From: Bacteroidota bacterium
Lineage (GTDB): Bacteria > Bacteroidota > Bacteroidia > Bacteroidales > WCHB1-69
Direction of reading: 5' to 3'
Assembly (NCBI GenBank): GCA_023413895.1
Contig: JAEZOU010000076.1
Location: forward strand, 1 to 58,864
DNA: 58,864 nucleotides
Shown here: positions 46,790 through 56,522 of the stretch, piece by piece
Layout of the letters: each line of letters starts with the position of its first letter
Numbering within the stretch: position 1 is the first letter of the stretch
Translations under genes and position numbers: made by a program
The notes under the pieces: model-generated
The model's database searches: none
Seen by the model: only the letters and a program-made list of their open reading frames with translations
Told to the model about the DNA's origin: nothing

Positions 46790-49243
46790 ATGATAAACGA
46801 GTGGGTGATTTTTGAAAAGAAAATAGGATTTGACGTAATAAGAGAATCTGTTAAAAGATTGTGTATTAGCGAAATGGGTAAAGAACGAGTGGAACAAATT
46901 GAAATGCACACTCAATATGATATAGTGTTAAAGCTGTTGGAAGAAACCCACCAATTTCTGGAGGTTTTACGCTTTGATGACCCATTTCCTGCGCAAGACT
47001 TTTATGATATGCGTGCAGAATTGGCAAAAATTCGGTTAGAAGGTACTTTTTTGGAAGTAGATGAATTAGCAAATTTGAGAGCTATGCTACAAGCCATTAT
47101 TGGGGTTGTAGTCTATTTCCGCGTGAAAAATGAAGATGAAAAATATCCTCGATTGTGGGCGTTGTGCGAAGATATTTTTATGGAAAAAGAACTATTAGAA
47201 GCGATTAATAAGATTTTAGACCCGAAAGGACAACTTCGCGATAATGCTTCTGAAGAATTACGCCGAATTAAACGTGAAATTATTCGCATTTCTGCCGAAG
47301 CTGATAAAAAGGTTAAACATCTGCTTTCCAATGCCAAACAGAGTGGTTTAGTAAAAGAAGATGCCGAAATGACAGTACGTAACGGCCGTCTATGTATTCC
47401 TGTACCTGCCGCTTTTAAACGTAAATTACCTGGCTTTATCCACGATGAGTCCGCAACTGGACAAACGGTCTTTATTGAACCTACTGAGGTTTTTGATGCT
47501 AATAATGAACTAAAAAATCTCATCAATGCAGAACGCCGAGAAATGATTCGTATCTTAACGGAAATTACTAATCAAGTGCGTAATTCTATCCCCAATATTA
47601 ATGTAGGAATTGATTTTTTAGGCCATATCGATTTTATTCGTGCTAAAGCCCTTTGGGCAATAGAGACAAAGTCTGTTATTCCACATATTTTTGATAATCA
47701 GTTGATTAATTGGCAAAAAGCAGTTCACCCTCTGCTATACATCGCTCTGAAAAAAAATCAAAAAAAAGTACAACCTTTAGATATTTCACTTTCTCCAGAA
47801 CAACGTATTTTGATTATCTCAGGTCCAAATGCAGGAGGAAAGTCTGTTTGTCTCAAAACGGTGGGTTTATTGCAATATATGGTACAATGCGGATTGTTAG
47901 TTCCAATGAGTCCAACGTCGGAAATGGGCATTTTCGACAGATTTTTTATTGATATGGGAGATGAACAATCGATTGATAATGACCTAAGTACTTATAGTTC
48001 TCATTTGAGCAATTTGAAATTAATGATTGAAAACCTGAATAATCGTTCGCTCTTTTTAATTGATGAGTTTGGTTCGGGTACGGAGCCAACTTTAGGTGGC
48101 GCAATGGCAGAAGCAATTCTCGAAACAATGTATAATTCGAACGCATTTGGCGTTATAACTACGCACTACGGGAATCTTAAGGTTTTTTCCGACCACCATC
48201 CACAAGCACAAAATGGAGCAATGCTGTACGACACGCAGGCAATGAAACCTCTTTTTATTCTGAAACAAGGAAAACCTGGAAGCTCTTTTACTTACGAAAT
48301 AGCAAGAAAGATTGGTCTTCCAGAAGAGATTATTACTAGCGCAATGGAAAAATCGGGAACTGCGCAAATTGATTATGAGCGCAAATTGGAGGAAATTGAG
48401 ATAGAAAAGCGTGAAATTGACCAAAAATTAAAAATGGTAAACGACGCCGACGAGAAGTTGGCAGAAATGATTGCTCAATATAGCGAAAAATTTTATGAAT
48501 TTGAAAAGCAACGAAAAGAAATCATACAAAAGGCAAAAAATCAGGCAGTTTCAATTATTGATAGTGCAAACCAAGTGATTGAAAAAACGATTCGCGACAT
48601 CAAAGAAGTAAAAGCTGATAAAGAAAAAACAAAAGAGATTCGCAAAGAAGTGACACAACTGCGTAGTGAGTTTAAAAAAGGAATAGAAAATACTGAAAAT
48701 GAGGAAGTTCTAAAGCCAATTGTACCACTAAGAAAGGAAAAAAGCAAAGCTAAAGAGGTTGATATTGATTCCAAAATAAAAGTGGGAGATGCTGTTTTTA
48801 TGATGGATATGGAGATTACTGGCGAAGTAGCAGAAATTAATGGTGATGACGTTACTATCAATTTTAATTCTGTTTTCTTTAGAACAAAAATGAAAAAACT
48901 GACAAAGATTAGTCAGCGTGAGGCGCGAACTATTAAGCGTGGAGGTAATGCCAAATATAATGGCACTCGAATTGGTGACATTCTCAACGAAAAAGTTGCA
49001 AAATTTGACCCCAATATTGATGTGCGAGGGAAGCGTGCTGAGGAAACATTGCAGATTATTGAAGCATTTATAGACGAAGCTGTGTTACTCAACATACATC
49101 AAATTAAAATTTTACATGGAAAAGGAAATGGTATTTTGCGCCAAGTTATTCGAAAATTTCTAACGAAACGCTCCGAAGTAACGAGTTTCCACGATGAAGC
49201 ATTGGACCGTGGAGGTGAGGGAATTACTGTTGTCAATCTTTAA
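46790..49243 (+). CDS. mutS2: MutS2-family endonuclease/ribosome-rescue ATPase
   Basis: MutS-like ATPase without a mismatch-recognition domain. An N-terminal core and clamp region (about 1-330), Walker A GPNAGGKSV, the signature DLSTYSSHL and Walker B LIDEFGSGTEP, then a coiled coil (about 510-660), a KOW-like segment (KVGDAVFMMDMEITG) and the C-terminal Smr domain with NIDVRGKRAEE and LHGKGNGILR. Smr domains nick DNA or RNA; MutS2 is also known to rescue collided ribosomes. The 817-residue length is normal. Confidence 0.95.
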   Translation: MINEWVIFEKKIGFDVIRESVKRLCISEMGKERVEQIEMHTQYDIVLKLLEETHQFLEVLRFDDPFPAQDFYDMRAELAKIRLEGTFLEVDELANLRAMLQAIIGVVVYFRVKNEDEKYPRLWALCEDIFMEKELLEAINKILDPKGQLRDNASEELRRIKREIIRISAEADKKVKHLLSNAKQSGLVKEDAEMTVRNGRLCIPVPAAFKRKLPGFIHDESATGQTVFIEPTEVFDANNELKNLINAERREMIRILTEITNQVRNSIPNINVGIDFLGHIDFIRAKALWAIETKSVIPHIFDNQLINWQKAVHPLLYIALKKNQKKVQPLDISLSPEQRILIISGPNAGGKSVCLKTVGLLQYMVQCGLLVPMSPTSEMGIFDRFFIDMGDEQSIDNDLSTYSSHLSNLKLMIENLNNRSLFLIDEFGSGTEPTLGGAMAEAILETMYNSNAFGVITTHYGNLKVFSDHHPQAQNGAMLYDTQAMKPLFILKQGKPGSSFTYEIARKIGLPEEIITSAMEKSGTAQIDYERKLEEIEIEKREIDQKLKMVNDADEKLAEMIAQYSEKFYEFEKQRKEIIQKAKNQAVSIIDSANQVIEKTIRDIKEVKADKEKTKEIRKEVTQLRSEFKKGIENTENEEVLKPIVPLRKEKSKAKEVDIDSKIKVGDAVFMMDMEITGEVAEINGDDVTINFNSVFFRTKMKKLTKISQREARTIKRGGNAKYNGTRIGDILNEKVAKFDPNIDVRGKRAEETLQIIEAFIDEAVLLNIHQIKILHGKGNGILRQVIRKFLTKRSEVTSFHDEALDRGGEGITVVNL

Positions 49244-49288
49244 TGATTGATTTGCCATTTTTTCGACTATACATATTAAAAATAATTG

Positions 49289-49297
49289 TATTTTTGC
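49289..49297 (+). promoter_or_regulatory. -7 box of tRNA-Thr
   Basis: TATTTTTGC, 11 bases before the first base of the tRNA. Confidence 0.65.
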
Positions 49298-49307
49298 AGT
49301 CTCAAAA

Positions 49308-49380
<73 letters not shown>

Positions 49381-49383
49381 CCC

Positions 49384-49417
49384 AATAGGTACTCATTTCG
49401 GGTACCTATTTTGTTTT
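49384..49417 (+). terminator. tRNA-Thr terminator
   Basis: AATAGGTAC (49384-49392) pairs with GTACCTATT (49402-49410), followed by TTGTTTT. Confidence 0.8.
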
Positions 49418-49431
49418 ACACATACTTATAA

Positions 49432-49461
49432 ATACAAAAAACCACCCCTTACGAGGTGGTT
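49432..49461 (-). terminator. rplU-rpmA terminator
   Basis: On the minus strand AACCACC (49461-49455) pairs with GGTGGTT (49446-49440), followed by a T-rich run (A-rich 49432-49440 on the plus strand). With the tRNA terminator it fills the 114-base convergent gap; no gene is present there. Confidence 0.75.
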
Positions 49462-49494
49462 CTCATCAAACATTATGAACAAAATTTATGCTTC

Positions 49495-49755
49495 TTATTG
49501 TTCACAAGGAACAACAGAAACATAGGATTTTCCATTAGATTTTTTCTTAAACTGAACAGTTCCATCAATTAAAGAGAAAAGAGTGTGATCTTTACCCATT
49601 CCTACGTTAAGACCTGGATTATGAACAGTTCCTCTTTGGCGGATAATAATGTTTCCGGCTCTAACTGCTTGACCACCGAAAATTTTCACGCCTAATCGTT
49701 TGCTTTCGGATTCACGACCGTTCTGTGAACTACCGACACCTTTCTTATGTGCCAT
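49495..49755 (-). CDS. rpmA: 50S ribosomal protein L27
   Basis: 86 residues starting MAHKKGVGSSQNGRESESKR, the conserved L27 N-terminus that reaches the peptidyl-transferase centre, then LGVKIFGGQAVRAGNIIIRQRGT. No N-terminal Prp cleavage extension is present, unlike in Firmicutes. It follows rplU by 35 bases, the usual L21-L27 order. Confidence 0.97.
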   Translation of the reverse strand: MAHKKGVGSSQNGRESESKRLGVKIFGGQAVRAGNIIIRQRGTVHNPGLNVGMGKDHTLFSLIDGTVQFKKKSNGKSYVSVVPCEQ

Positions 49756-49790
49756 ACGACTATTTTTTTATTTGTTAATACTCAATTTTA

Positions 49791-50102
49791 TTATAAGGTA
49801 ATATCATTAATTTGAATAGAAGTCAAACATTGACGATGTCCATTCATTTTTTGATATCCTTTTCTTCTTTTCTTTTTGAAAACAAGAACTTTGTCACCTT
49901 TGAGGTGTTTCAAGACGGTGGCGGTTACTGATGCACCTGATACGGTGGGGGCGCCGACTCTTACATTACCGTCTGCATCTACAAGCATAACGCGGTCGAA
50001 ATTAACTTGCGACCCTTCTTCAGCTTTGAGGCGATGAACATAGATCTTTTGATCTTTTTCAATCTTAAATTGTTGCCCTGCTATTTCTACGATTGCGTAC
50101 AT
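49791..50102 (-). CDS. rplU: 50S ribosomal protein L21
   Basis: 103 residues starting MYAIVEIAGQQFKIEKDQKI and with LKHLKGDKVLVFKKKRRKGYQKMNGHRQ, the family's C-terminal RNA-binding block. It is first in the rplU-rpmA unit with its promoter just upstream. Confidence 0.97.
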   Translation of the reverse strand: MYAIVEIAGQQFKIEKDQKIYVHRLKAEEGSQVNFDRVMLVDADGNVRVGAPTVSGASVTATVLKHLKGDKVLVFKKKRRKGYQKMNGHRQCLTSIQINDITL

Positions 50103-50136
50103 TTGTTAATAAATTTAGTTAATAATTTTTAGGTCG

Positions 50137-50145
50137 GCAAAAATA
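50137..50145 (-). promoter_or_regulatory. -7 box of rplU-rpmA
   Basis: TATTTTTGC on the minus strand, 34 bases before the ATG at 50102. Confidence 0.65.
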
Positions 50146-50244
50146 TATAAAATTCCATTACAAATCTAAAAAATGTAACATTTTGATAAACTTTTTCGTT
50201 TTCTGTTTGTCTTTATCATACTAACTTTTAAAATGTTTGTGGTT

Positions 50245-51672
50245 ATGAAACTAAATATTTTTTCTAAAATATTGATAATGACACTTTTATCTGTTGTCAT
50301 ATCTTCTTGTTATGCACAAAATTCCAATGATAAAACTCAGAAAAATAGTGCTCCCTCAACCGCTAATTATGTTGATTTAACCTATGCTTCGGAGCAATCT
50401 GTACACGCAGTAGTTCATATTAAGACAGAATTTTTCAAGAAAAACTCCATTTGGGACGATTTTTTTGGAGGTAGTTTTTGGGGTGATTTTTTTGGTTCTT
50501 CGCACGAAAATCAATATCCTATTATGGCTGCTGGATCTGGCGTTTTAATATCTGCTGATGGATATATTCTTACTAATAATCATGTGGTGGAAGATGCCGT
50601 AAAAGTAACCGTAACCTTGAATAACAAACGTGAATATGAAGCAGAAATTATAGGAACTGACCCAGATGCTGACCTTGCCCTTATCAAAATTAATGATCAG
50701 GGATTGCCACATCTTCCATTTGCTAACTCCGATGATGTTCGTATTGGCGAGTGGGTTATCGCTGTAGGAAATCCTTTTAATCTTACTTCTACCGTTACAG
50801 CAGGAATTGTGAGTGCAAAAGCTCGCAATCTGTCAATCTTAGGCTCTAATAATCCCAATGCGATTGAATCGTTTATTCAGACAGATGCTGCTGTCAATCA
50901 AGGAAATAGTGGAGGAGCATTGGTAAATGTAAATGGCGAACTAATTGGAATAAATACGGCTATTGCTTCTGGAACGGGATATTATACAGGATATTCTTTC
51001 GCCGTTCCTTCTAATATTGCTCGCAAAGTAGCTGACGATTTAAAAAACTATAAAAGCGTACAGCGTGCATACCTCGGCGTTTCGGTGATAGAACTTGATG
51101 GAAAAAAAGCTGATGAACTTCAACTTGATGAGGCTAAAGGTCTTCTTGTTGCTGTTATTTCCGAAAGCAGTGCTGCCGCTAATGGAGATTTGAGAGAGGG
51201 TGATGTGATACTTTCACTAAACGGTCAAGAGGTGAACACACTCTCCGAAATGAGAGGTGTACTCTATCAATATTCTCCTGGAGATAAAGTAACTCTTAAT
51301 GTGTTGAGAGGAAAAGATATTCTAACTAAAGAGGTAGAGCTTTATAACCATAAAGGAAATACTGAAATTGTGAAAAACCCAGAGGAAGAAGCATTGCAAT
51401 CGTTAGGTGCCGCATTCGAAAATTTAACCACACAAGAACTGAAATTTTACCGCATAAAAGGAGGTGTTAAAGTAACAAAAATCTACCCTGGACTTTTTGC
51501 AGAATCAGGAATAGAACCAGGTTTTGTTATTACAAGTATCAATGGTACAGCAATTTATAACATAGATGAATTAAATAAGTTCTTTAAATATAATAAACGC
51601 CAATATATTTCGTTAGAGGGCGTGTACGATGACGGATATTATCGATATACATATACCATACAATTACAATAA
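50245..51672 (+). CDS. periplasmic serine protease of the Do/HtrA (DegP) family
   Basis: Envelope quality-control protease. N-terminal signal peptide with ISSCYAQ (SPase I after AQ, or a lipoprotein Cys), a trypsin-like domain with catalytic His in LTNNHVVED, Asp in DPDADLALIK and Ser in GNSGGAL, then two PDZ domains (about 265-370 and 380-470; the second is shorter). A flexible WDDFFGGSFWGDFFGS segment at about 70-86 is an LA-loop-like insert. I start at ATG 50245 (MKLNIFSK); an ATG 12 bases earlier is possible. No clean promoter is seen (TAACTTTT at 50222 is close). rpoD begins 6 bases later. Confidence 0.92.
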   Translation: MKLNIFSKILIMTLLSVVISSCYAQNSNDKTQKNSAPSTANYVDLTYASEQSVHAVVHIKTEFFKKNSIWDDFFGGSFWGDFFGSSHENQYPIMAAGSGVLISADGYILTNNHVVEDAVKVTVTLNNKREYEAEIIGTDPDADLALIKINDQGLPHLPFANSDDVRIGEWVIAVGNPFNLTSTVTAGIVSAKARNLSILGSNNPNAIESFIQTDAAVNQGNSGGALVNVNGELIGINTAIASGTGYYTGYSFAVPSNIARKVADDLKNYKSVQRAYLGVSVIELDGKKADELQLDEAKGLLVAVISESSAAANGDLREGDVILSLNGQEVNTLSEMRGVLYQYSPGDKVTLNVLRGKDILTKEVELYNHKGNTEIVKNPEEEALQSLGAAFENLTTQELKFYRIKGGVKVTKIYPGLFAESGIEPGFVITSINGTAIYNIDELNKFFKYNKRQYISLEGVYDDGYYRYTYTIQLQ

Positions 51673-51678
51673 AATAAT

Positions 51679-52542
51679 ATGAGACAATTAGTAATTACAA
51701 AATCCATTACCAATCGTGACGGAGCTTCTTTAGATCGTTATCTTGCAGATATCGGTAGAGAGGGTTTAATTTCTGCAGAAGAGGAAGTGGAATTGGCGAG
51801 AAGAATTAAGGCAGGAGATAAGGAAGCCTTGGAAAAATTGACAAAGACAAATTTGCGATTTGTAGTTTCTGTAGCTAAACAGTATCAAAATCAAGGAATT
51901 GGTCTTCAAGATTTGATTAATGAAGGAAATTTAGGATTGATTAAGGCGGCAACCCGCTTTGATGAAACTCGTGGATTTAAATTTATCTCTTTCGCTGTTT
52001 GGTGGATTCGACAAGCTATTCATCAAGCTATCGCAGATCAATCTCGTATCGTTAGACTTCCTCAAAACCAAGTAGGAACTATCAACAGAATGAAAAAAGA
52101 GATTGCTAAATTAGAACAAACTTTGCAACGTGCTCCTACTATTGAAGAGATTGCTAACGTGTTAGACCTTCCCGAATATAAGGTTACAGAATTGCTAAAG
52201 ATGAACTCCCGTACACAATCTATGGATTCTCCTGTTACAGAAGATGACGATGTGAAATTCGTGGATACCTATATTCCTGATGATGATGAAAGAACTGACT
52301 CTAAATTGATTCAAGAATCTATCAATACTGAAGTTGAAAAAGTTTTATCTATTCTTCCTGAAAACGAAAGAAATATTTTGAAACTCTATTTTGGTATTGA
52401 TGCTCCGTACGAATATACCTTGGATGAGATTGGTGATAAGTATGATTTGAGTCGTGAGCGCGTTCGCCAAATCAAGGATAGAGCTCTCAAACACTTGCGC
52501 CAAGAAGCTCGTAATAATAGAATCCTATCTATGTTAAAATAA
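51679..52542 (+). CDS. rpoD: primary RNA polymerase sigma factor RpoD (Bacteroidota short type)
   Basis: 287 residues, much shorter than in E. coli because region 1.1 and the non-conserved insert are missing, as in Bacteroides sigma-ABfr. Region 1.2 begins SLDRYLADIGREGLIS; region 2 contains NLRFVVSVAKQYQNQG, DLINEGNLGLIKAATRFD and FISFAVWWIRQAIHQA; region 4 has YTLDEIGDKYDLSRERVRQIKDRALKHLR. This type recognises the TTG/TAnnTTTG promoters seen throughout the window. It follows htrA by 6 bases, so a stress protease and the main sigma factor are co-transcribed. Confidence 0.96.
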   Translation: MRQLVITKSITNRDGASLDRYLADIGREGLISAEEEVELARRIKAGDKEALEKLTKTNLRFVVSVAKQYQNQGIGLQDLINEGNLGLIKAATRFDETRGFKFISFAVWWIRQAIHQAIADQSRIVRLPQNQVGTINRMKKEIAKLEQTLQRAPTIEEIANVLDLPEYKVTELLKMNSRTQSMDSPVTEDDDVKFVDTYIPDDDERTDSKLIQESINTEVEKVLSILPENERNILKLYFGIDAPYEYTLDEIGDKYDLSRERVRQIKDRALKHLRQEARNNRILSMLK

Positions 52543-52579
52543 TCGAATATATTGCCTATAGATAAGATTTACTTTTTAT

Positions 52580-53524
52580 ATGTCTAAAAAGATACTGATT
52601 GTAGATAGAGTTCACCCTCTTTTAGTGGAAACACTATCAGAAAGAGGTTATCTCTGTGAAACAAATCAAACGTTAACACACAATCAATTTGTCGATTTAC
52701 CCGATACCTACTATGGATTGATAATCCGTAGTAGGTTTCCTGTTGATAAGGTTGCACTCTCTTCCAAACCCAATCTGCGATTTGTATTACGCATAGGTTC
52801 AGGTGTGGAACATATTGATATTGACTACGCTAAAGAGTTGGGAATTTGTTGTTTAAGTACCCCAGAAGGGAATGCTAGCTCCGTTGCTGAGCATTGCCTC
52901 GGAATGCTGATTGCTGCCCTAAAAAATATTCCTATCGCAAACCACGAAGTGCGTCAAGGTTATTGGCTACGCGAAAAAAATAAGGGTTCACTTATTGAAG
53001 CGCATACCATCGGAATTATTGGATACGGAAATACAGGACCCGCTTTTGCAAAGATGCTTGCCCCTTTCGGCTGCACCATTTTGGCATACGATATTCGACC
53101 TGATTTCACTTGCAACCCATACTGTCAAAAAGCCTCCCTCGACGAAATTTTAGAAAAATGTGATATTATCTCCATGCATATCAACTACACACCCGAAAAT
53201 CACTATTTTGTGAATAGCGAGTTTCTAAACCAATGGAAAAATCCATTTATTCTAATTAATAGTTCACGCGGACAAGTGCTTAATTGTACTGATCTACTTC
53301 AATTCGTAAACCAAAACAAATTGCATTGTGCTTGTTTAGATGTTCTTGAATATGAAAATGTTAAACTTCAAATTCCTGAAAAAGAACAGTGGACAGATAC
53401 TCTTCAAAAAATAATGGAAAACGACCGATTCATTATAACCCCACATATTGCAGGACAAACTACCGATGCCGAACGTAAGCATGCTCAGTTTGCCCTCGAA
53501 AAAATTTTTGATTTAGAAAGATAG
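52580..53524 (+). CDS. D-isomer-specific 2-hydroxyacid dehydrogenase
   Basis: NAD-dependent oxidoreductase of the SerA-like superfamily, 314 residues. NAD-binding motif GIIGYGNTGPAFAKML, then the adenine-side AYDIRP. Catalytic residues: Arg in LRIGSGVEHIDI, Glu/Asp in LDVLEYE and His in ITPHIAGQT; INSSRGQVL is the family's usual loop. No ACT regulatory domain. Substrate is not fixed by the sequence; phosphoglycerate and other 2-hydroxyacids are possible. It starts 37 bases after rpoD. Confidence 0.9.
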   Translation: MSKKILIVDRVHPLLVETLSERGYLCETNQTLTHNQFVDLPDTYYGLIIRSRFPVDKVALSSKPNLRFVLRIGSGVEHIDIDYAKELGICCLSTPEGNASSVAEHCLGMLIAALKNIPIANHEVRQGYWLREKNKGSLIEAHTIGIIGYGNTGPAFAKMLAPFGCTILAYDIRPDFTCNPYCQKASLDEILEKCDIISMHINYTPENHYFVNSEFLNQWKNPFILINSSRGQVLNCTDLLQFVNQNKLHCACLDVLEYENVKLQIPEKEQWTDTLQKIMENDRFIITPHIAGQTTDAERKHAQFALEKIFDLER

Positions 53525-53546
53525 GACTAATTTTAAAGAATATAAG

Positions 53547-54629
53547 ATGAAAAAAACAACACTTTACATCGTCGGTATAATCTTGTTGGTAATGGCTATT
53601 GTCGTTGTGATATTGGCTAAAAATGGAACTTTTCGTCCAGCTTCAGAACGCGGTCCAGAAGCAGATTGTTTCGCAGTAAAAGATACTGCCGCTATCCAAA
53701 AGATTTTTATTGCTGACCAACGCGGAAATATGGTGCTTCTCTCCAAAAAAGAGGGCGCATGGTTCGTGAACGATTCTATGCCCGCACTTACCGAAAATGT
53801 AAAAGACCTTTTATCAATTATCAGAAACATTACGGTGGTTCATACCGTTCAGAAAAAAGGACAACCTACTATCAATGAAGCGATTGCAAGAAGAGGTATT
53901 AAGGTGGAAATCTATCAAATTGCACCTAAGTTTTCTCTTTTCGGTATCAATTTTTCTGTAAAAGAGAGAAAAACACAAGTCTATTATATCGGTGAAGCAA
54001 CCCAAACAAATTTAGGAAATTATGCTTTGTTAGAGGGAGCAAAAGAGCCTTGCATAGTTTGTGTTCCAGGTTTTAGAGGATATCTTTCACCTTTATATTC
54101 CCCTATTCCTACCAATTGGTATAGCCACACTTTATACCAAACCAAAATTACGCGTATCGCTTCTGTAGATTTTGTGGATTATGAAAATCCAGAGGAATCT
54201 TTTAGAGTAGAGAAGGTCGGAGCACGCTTCTTTAATGTATACAATTCTAAAAATGAGATTATTGCAGATTACGACACAACCAAATTAATCAATATGCTCT
54301 CCGAGTTCAGAGAACGAAATTATGTAGCTATTGCTCCTGAATTCTCTTCTGGCGAACGCGATACTATTGCGCAAGCAATCTTCAAAACCATCACACTGAA
54401 AGATACGGAAGGCAAAGTTAGCTCTTATAGTTTCTATCGTCTGATGCAGTTAATGCAAGTATTAGAAGACGGTAACGAAACTGGAGAAACGGAATGGGTA
54501 GCTAATAAAGATGTGTGCTATGCGACAGAAGGAAACGACTTTTCAACGGTGTATCGTATCCAATACCATTACTTTCAACGCCAAATGCAACCATTATCCT
54601 ATTTCTTGAAGAGCAGTGAAGAGGAGTAA
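53547..54629 (+). CDS. DUF4340 membrane-anchored protein (360 aa)
   Basis: An N-terminal membrane helix (about 5-25) is followed by a periplasmic domain with IQKIFIADQRGNMVLLSKKEGAWFVND-type strands (about 50-76) and repeats of the same fold later, matching the DUF4340 pattern. In other bacteria DUF4340 often accompanies GldG-like ABC auxiliary proteins; here it sits apart from gldF/gldG. It overlaps ribD by 14 bases. Function unknown. Confidence 0.82.
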   Translation: MKKTTLYIVGIILLVMAIVVVILAKNGTFRPASERGPEADCFAVKDTAAIQKIFIADQRGNMVLLSKKEGAWFVNDSMPALTENVKDLLSIIRNITVVHTVQKKGQPTINEAIARRGIKVEIYQIAPKFSLFGINFSVKERKTQVYYIGEATQTNLGNYALLEGAKEPCIVCVPGFRGYLSPLYSPIPTNWYSHTLYQTKITRIASVDFVDYENPEESFRVEKVGARFFNVYNSKNEIIADYDTTKLINMLSEFRERNYVAIAPEFSSGERDTIAQAIFKTITLKDTEGKVSSYSFYRLMQLMQVLEDGNETGETEWVANKDVCYATEGNDFSTVYRIQYHYFQRQMQPLSYFLKSSEEE

Positions 54630-55641
54630 TCGTGACGAATTTTTCATGCAACGATGTTTGCAATTGGCAGCTTTGGGCTTAGGAACTGTACAGCCAAACC
54701 CGATGGTGGGTGCTGTTATTGTGCACCACGACAAGGTAATTGGAGAGGGTTGGCATCGTAAGTATGGTGAACCCCATGCAGAAGTAAATGCTATAAATTC
54801 TGTAAAAAATCGAGAATTGCTCAAAGATTCAACGATTTACGTTTCTTTAGAACCTTGCTCACACTTTGGCAAAACACCACCATGCGCCGACTTAATCATC
54901 CAAAATCAGATTCCTAAAGTAGTAATTGCTGCTTCCGATCCCAATAAAAAGGTGAGCGGGAAAGGCATTCAAAAACTAAAAGAGGCTAATATTGAAGTGG
55001 TTAAAGATGTTCTATTAGAGCAATCTATCTTGCTAAATAAACGTTTTTTTACCTATCATATTCTTCATCGTCCTTACATAATTCTGAAATGGGCGCAGAC
55101 CATTGATGGCTATATGGATGTGGAACGGGACAGCGAAACTACACCCGAAAGTTATTGGATTACCAATCGTTCTTTGCGCATACTCGCCCATAAAATGAGA
55201 GATGAAGAGCAGGCAATATTGGTGGGATATAATACCTTTATCAACGATAAACCACAATTGACCAATCGCTTGTTTGGTTCTCATCAGCCATTGCGATGCG
55301 TTGCTACTTCTACGCCTGAATCTATACCCGAAGAAACACAAAATTTAGATTTCCTATTCCTTAATGAAGAACCAAACCAAATCATAAACGCTTTATATGA
55401 CAGAAAAATACAATCGGTAATTATTGAAGGCGGAAGAAAAACTTTGGAACATTTTATTGCTGCTGATTTGTGGGACGAAGCTGTAGTTTTTGAAGGAAAT
55501 CAATCTTGGAAAAAGGGATTAAAAGCACCAATTCTAAATTTAGAACCTTCCGATATAAAAGAGTTTATAGATAATACAGTGAGATATTATCATAATCCAT
55601 CTTCTCAAATTTTTAATGCATATACCCAATATTTTAAATAG
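54616..55641 (+). CDS. ribD: bifunctional riboflavin biosynthesis protein RibD
   Basis: Deaminase and reductase in the second and third steps of riboflavin synthesis. N-terminal zinc deaminase with HAEVNAI and PCSHFGKTPPCADLI; C-terminal NADPH reductase with KWAQTIDGYMD and VIIEGGRKTLEHF. I choose the GTG at 54616, since it restores the family's N-terminal NRDEFFMQRCLQLAALGLG stretch; the next ATG is at 54646. The GTG overlaps the DUF4340 gene by 14 bases. Confidence 0.94.
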   Translation: MKRSNRDEFFMQRCLQLAALGLGTVQPNPMVGAVIVHHDKVIGEGWHRKYGEPHAEVNAINSVKNRELLKDSTIYVSLEPCSHFGKTPPCADLIIQNQIPKVVIAASDPNKKVSGKGIQKLKEANIEVVKDVLLEQSILLNKRFFTYHILHRPYIILKWAQTIDGYMDVERDSETTPESYWITNRSLRILAHKMRDEEQAILVGYNTFINDKPQLTNRLFGSHQPLRCVATSTPESIPEETQNLDFLFLNEEPNQIINALYDRKIQSVIIEGGRKTLEHFIAADLWDEAVVFEGNQSWKKGLKAPILNLEPSDIKEFIDNTVRYYHNPSSQIFNAYTQYFK

Positions 55642-56244
55642 ATGTTTGAAGATACATATAAGACCATAGCAACAGTTTCGGAAGGAATTTACAAGGAGAA
55701 AGGTAGTAAGTTCTTAGCATTTGCCGTTCCTGTAGAAAATGAGGCTGAGGTAAAAGAGAAGGTGGCTTTTTACAAGAAACAATACCACGATGCACGCCAC
55801 CACTGCTATGCTTATATTTTGGGTTATAATAAAGATGCCTATCGACAGAATGACGATGGAGAACCTTCTGGAACCGCAGGTAGGCCAATTCACGGACAAC
55901 TGCTATCAAAAGATGTTACCAACGTTTTATTGGTTGTAGTACGCTATTTTGGTGGTATAAAATTGGGTGTTAGCGGACTAATCACTGCATACAAAACAGC
56001 TGCTAAAGATGCATTAGAAAATGCTCAAATTATAGAAAAAATCGTTCAAGAACCCTACAAAATATCTTTCGATTACCAATATTTGAATAGTGTAATGCAG
56101 ATTTTGAAAGATGAAAGCGTGCAAATTCTCAGTCAAGGTTACGAGAATAACTGTATAGTGAATTTTAAGGTACGCAAGCGCGATGCCGACCGCTTTATTA
56201 CGATGTTAAAAAAAATCGAAGGTCTCCAAGTAACCTGTTTATAG
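55642..56244 (+). CDS. yigZ: YigZ/IMPACT-family protein
   Basis: 200 residues. N-terminal IMPACT domain with KGSKFLAFAVPVEN, HHCYAYILG, the DDGEPSGTAGRPI box and VVRYFGGIKLGVSGL, then a smaller C-terminal ferredoxin-like domain (DUF1949 type, about 130-197). YigZ relatives are linked to translation control, but the bacterial role is unclear. It starts right after the ribD stop and ends the htrA-rpoD group. Confidence 0.93.
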   Translation: MFEDTYKTIATVSEGIYKEKGSKFLAFAVPVENEAEVKEKVAFYKKQYHDARHHCYAYILGYNKDAYRQNDDGEPSGTAGRPIHGQLLSKDVTNVLLVVVRYFGGIKLGVSGLITAYKTAAKDALENAQIIEKIVQEPYKISFDYQYLNSVMQILKDESVQILSQGYENNCIVNFKVRKRDADRFITMLKKIEGLQVTCL

Positions 56245-56365
56245 TTTCAATATCCTATAAAACTTTATACGATATCAGGCCATTTCTAATTGAAAATGTA
56301 ATAAAAACAACTCAAATTTTCGATTCTGAAAAATCTTTAGGCGGAAGGAATGTTTGTTTTTAAGA

Positions 56366-56407
56366 TACTATCCCAAAAAGTGTGTAAAAATTGTTTGTGC
56401 AAAGATA
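56366..56407 (-). other. IS-end-like sequence and a lone -7 box in the 56245-56522 gap
   Basis: ACTATCCCAAAAAGTGTGTA (from 56368) resembles, from memory, the terminal sequence of Bacteroidota IS256-type elements (TACACACTTTTTGGGATAGT inward), but no partner end or transposase is present. TATCTTTGC at 56407-56399 is a perfect minus -7 box with no gene behind it. The rest of this gap shows nothing. Confidence 0.3.
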
Positions 56408-56522
56408 TATTTTTTTTGCCCAATTATATACTTTAATACACCAATCTTAATTTTTGGAAAATTGTAAATATAAACCCAATATCAACAAATCAAATCCTTG
56501 ATACTTAGGATAAACAACAATG

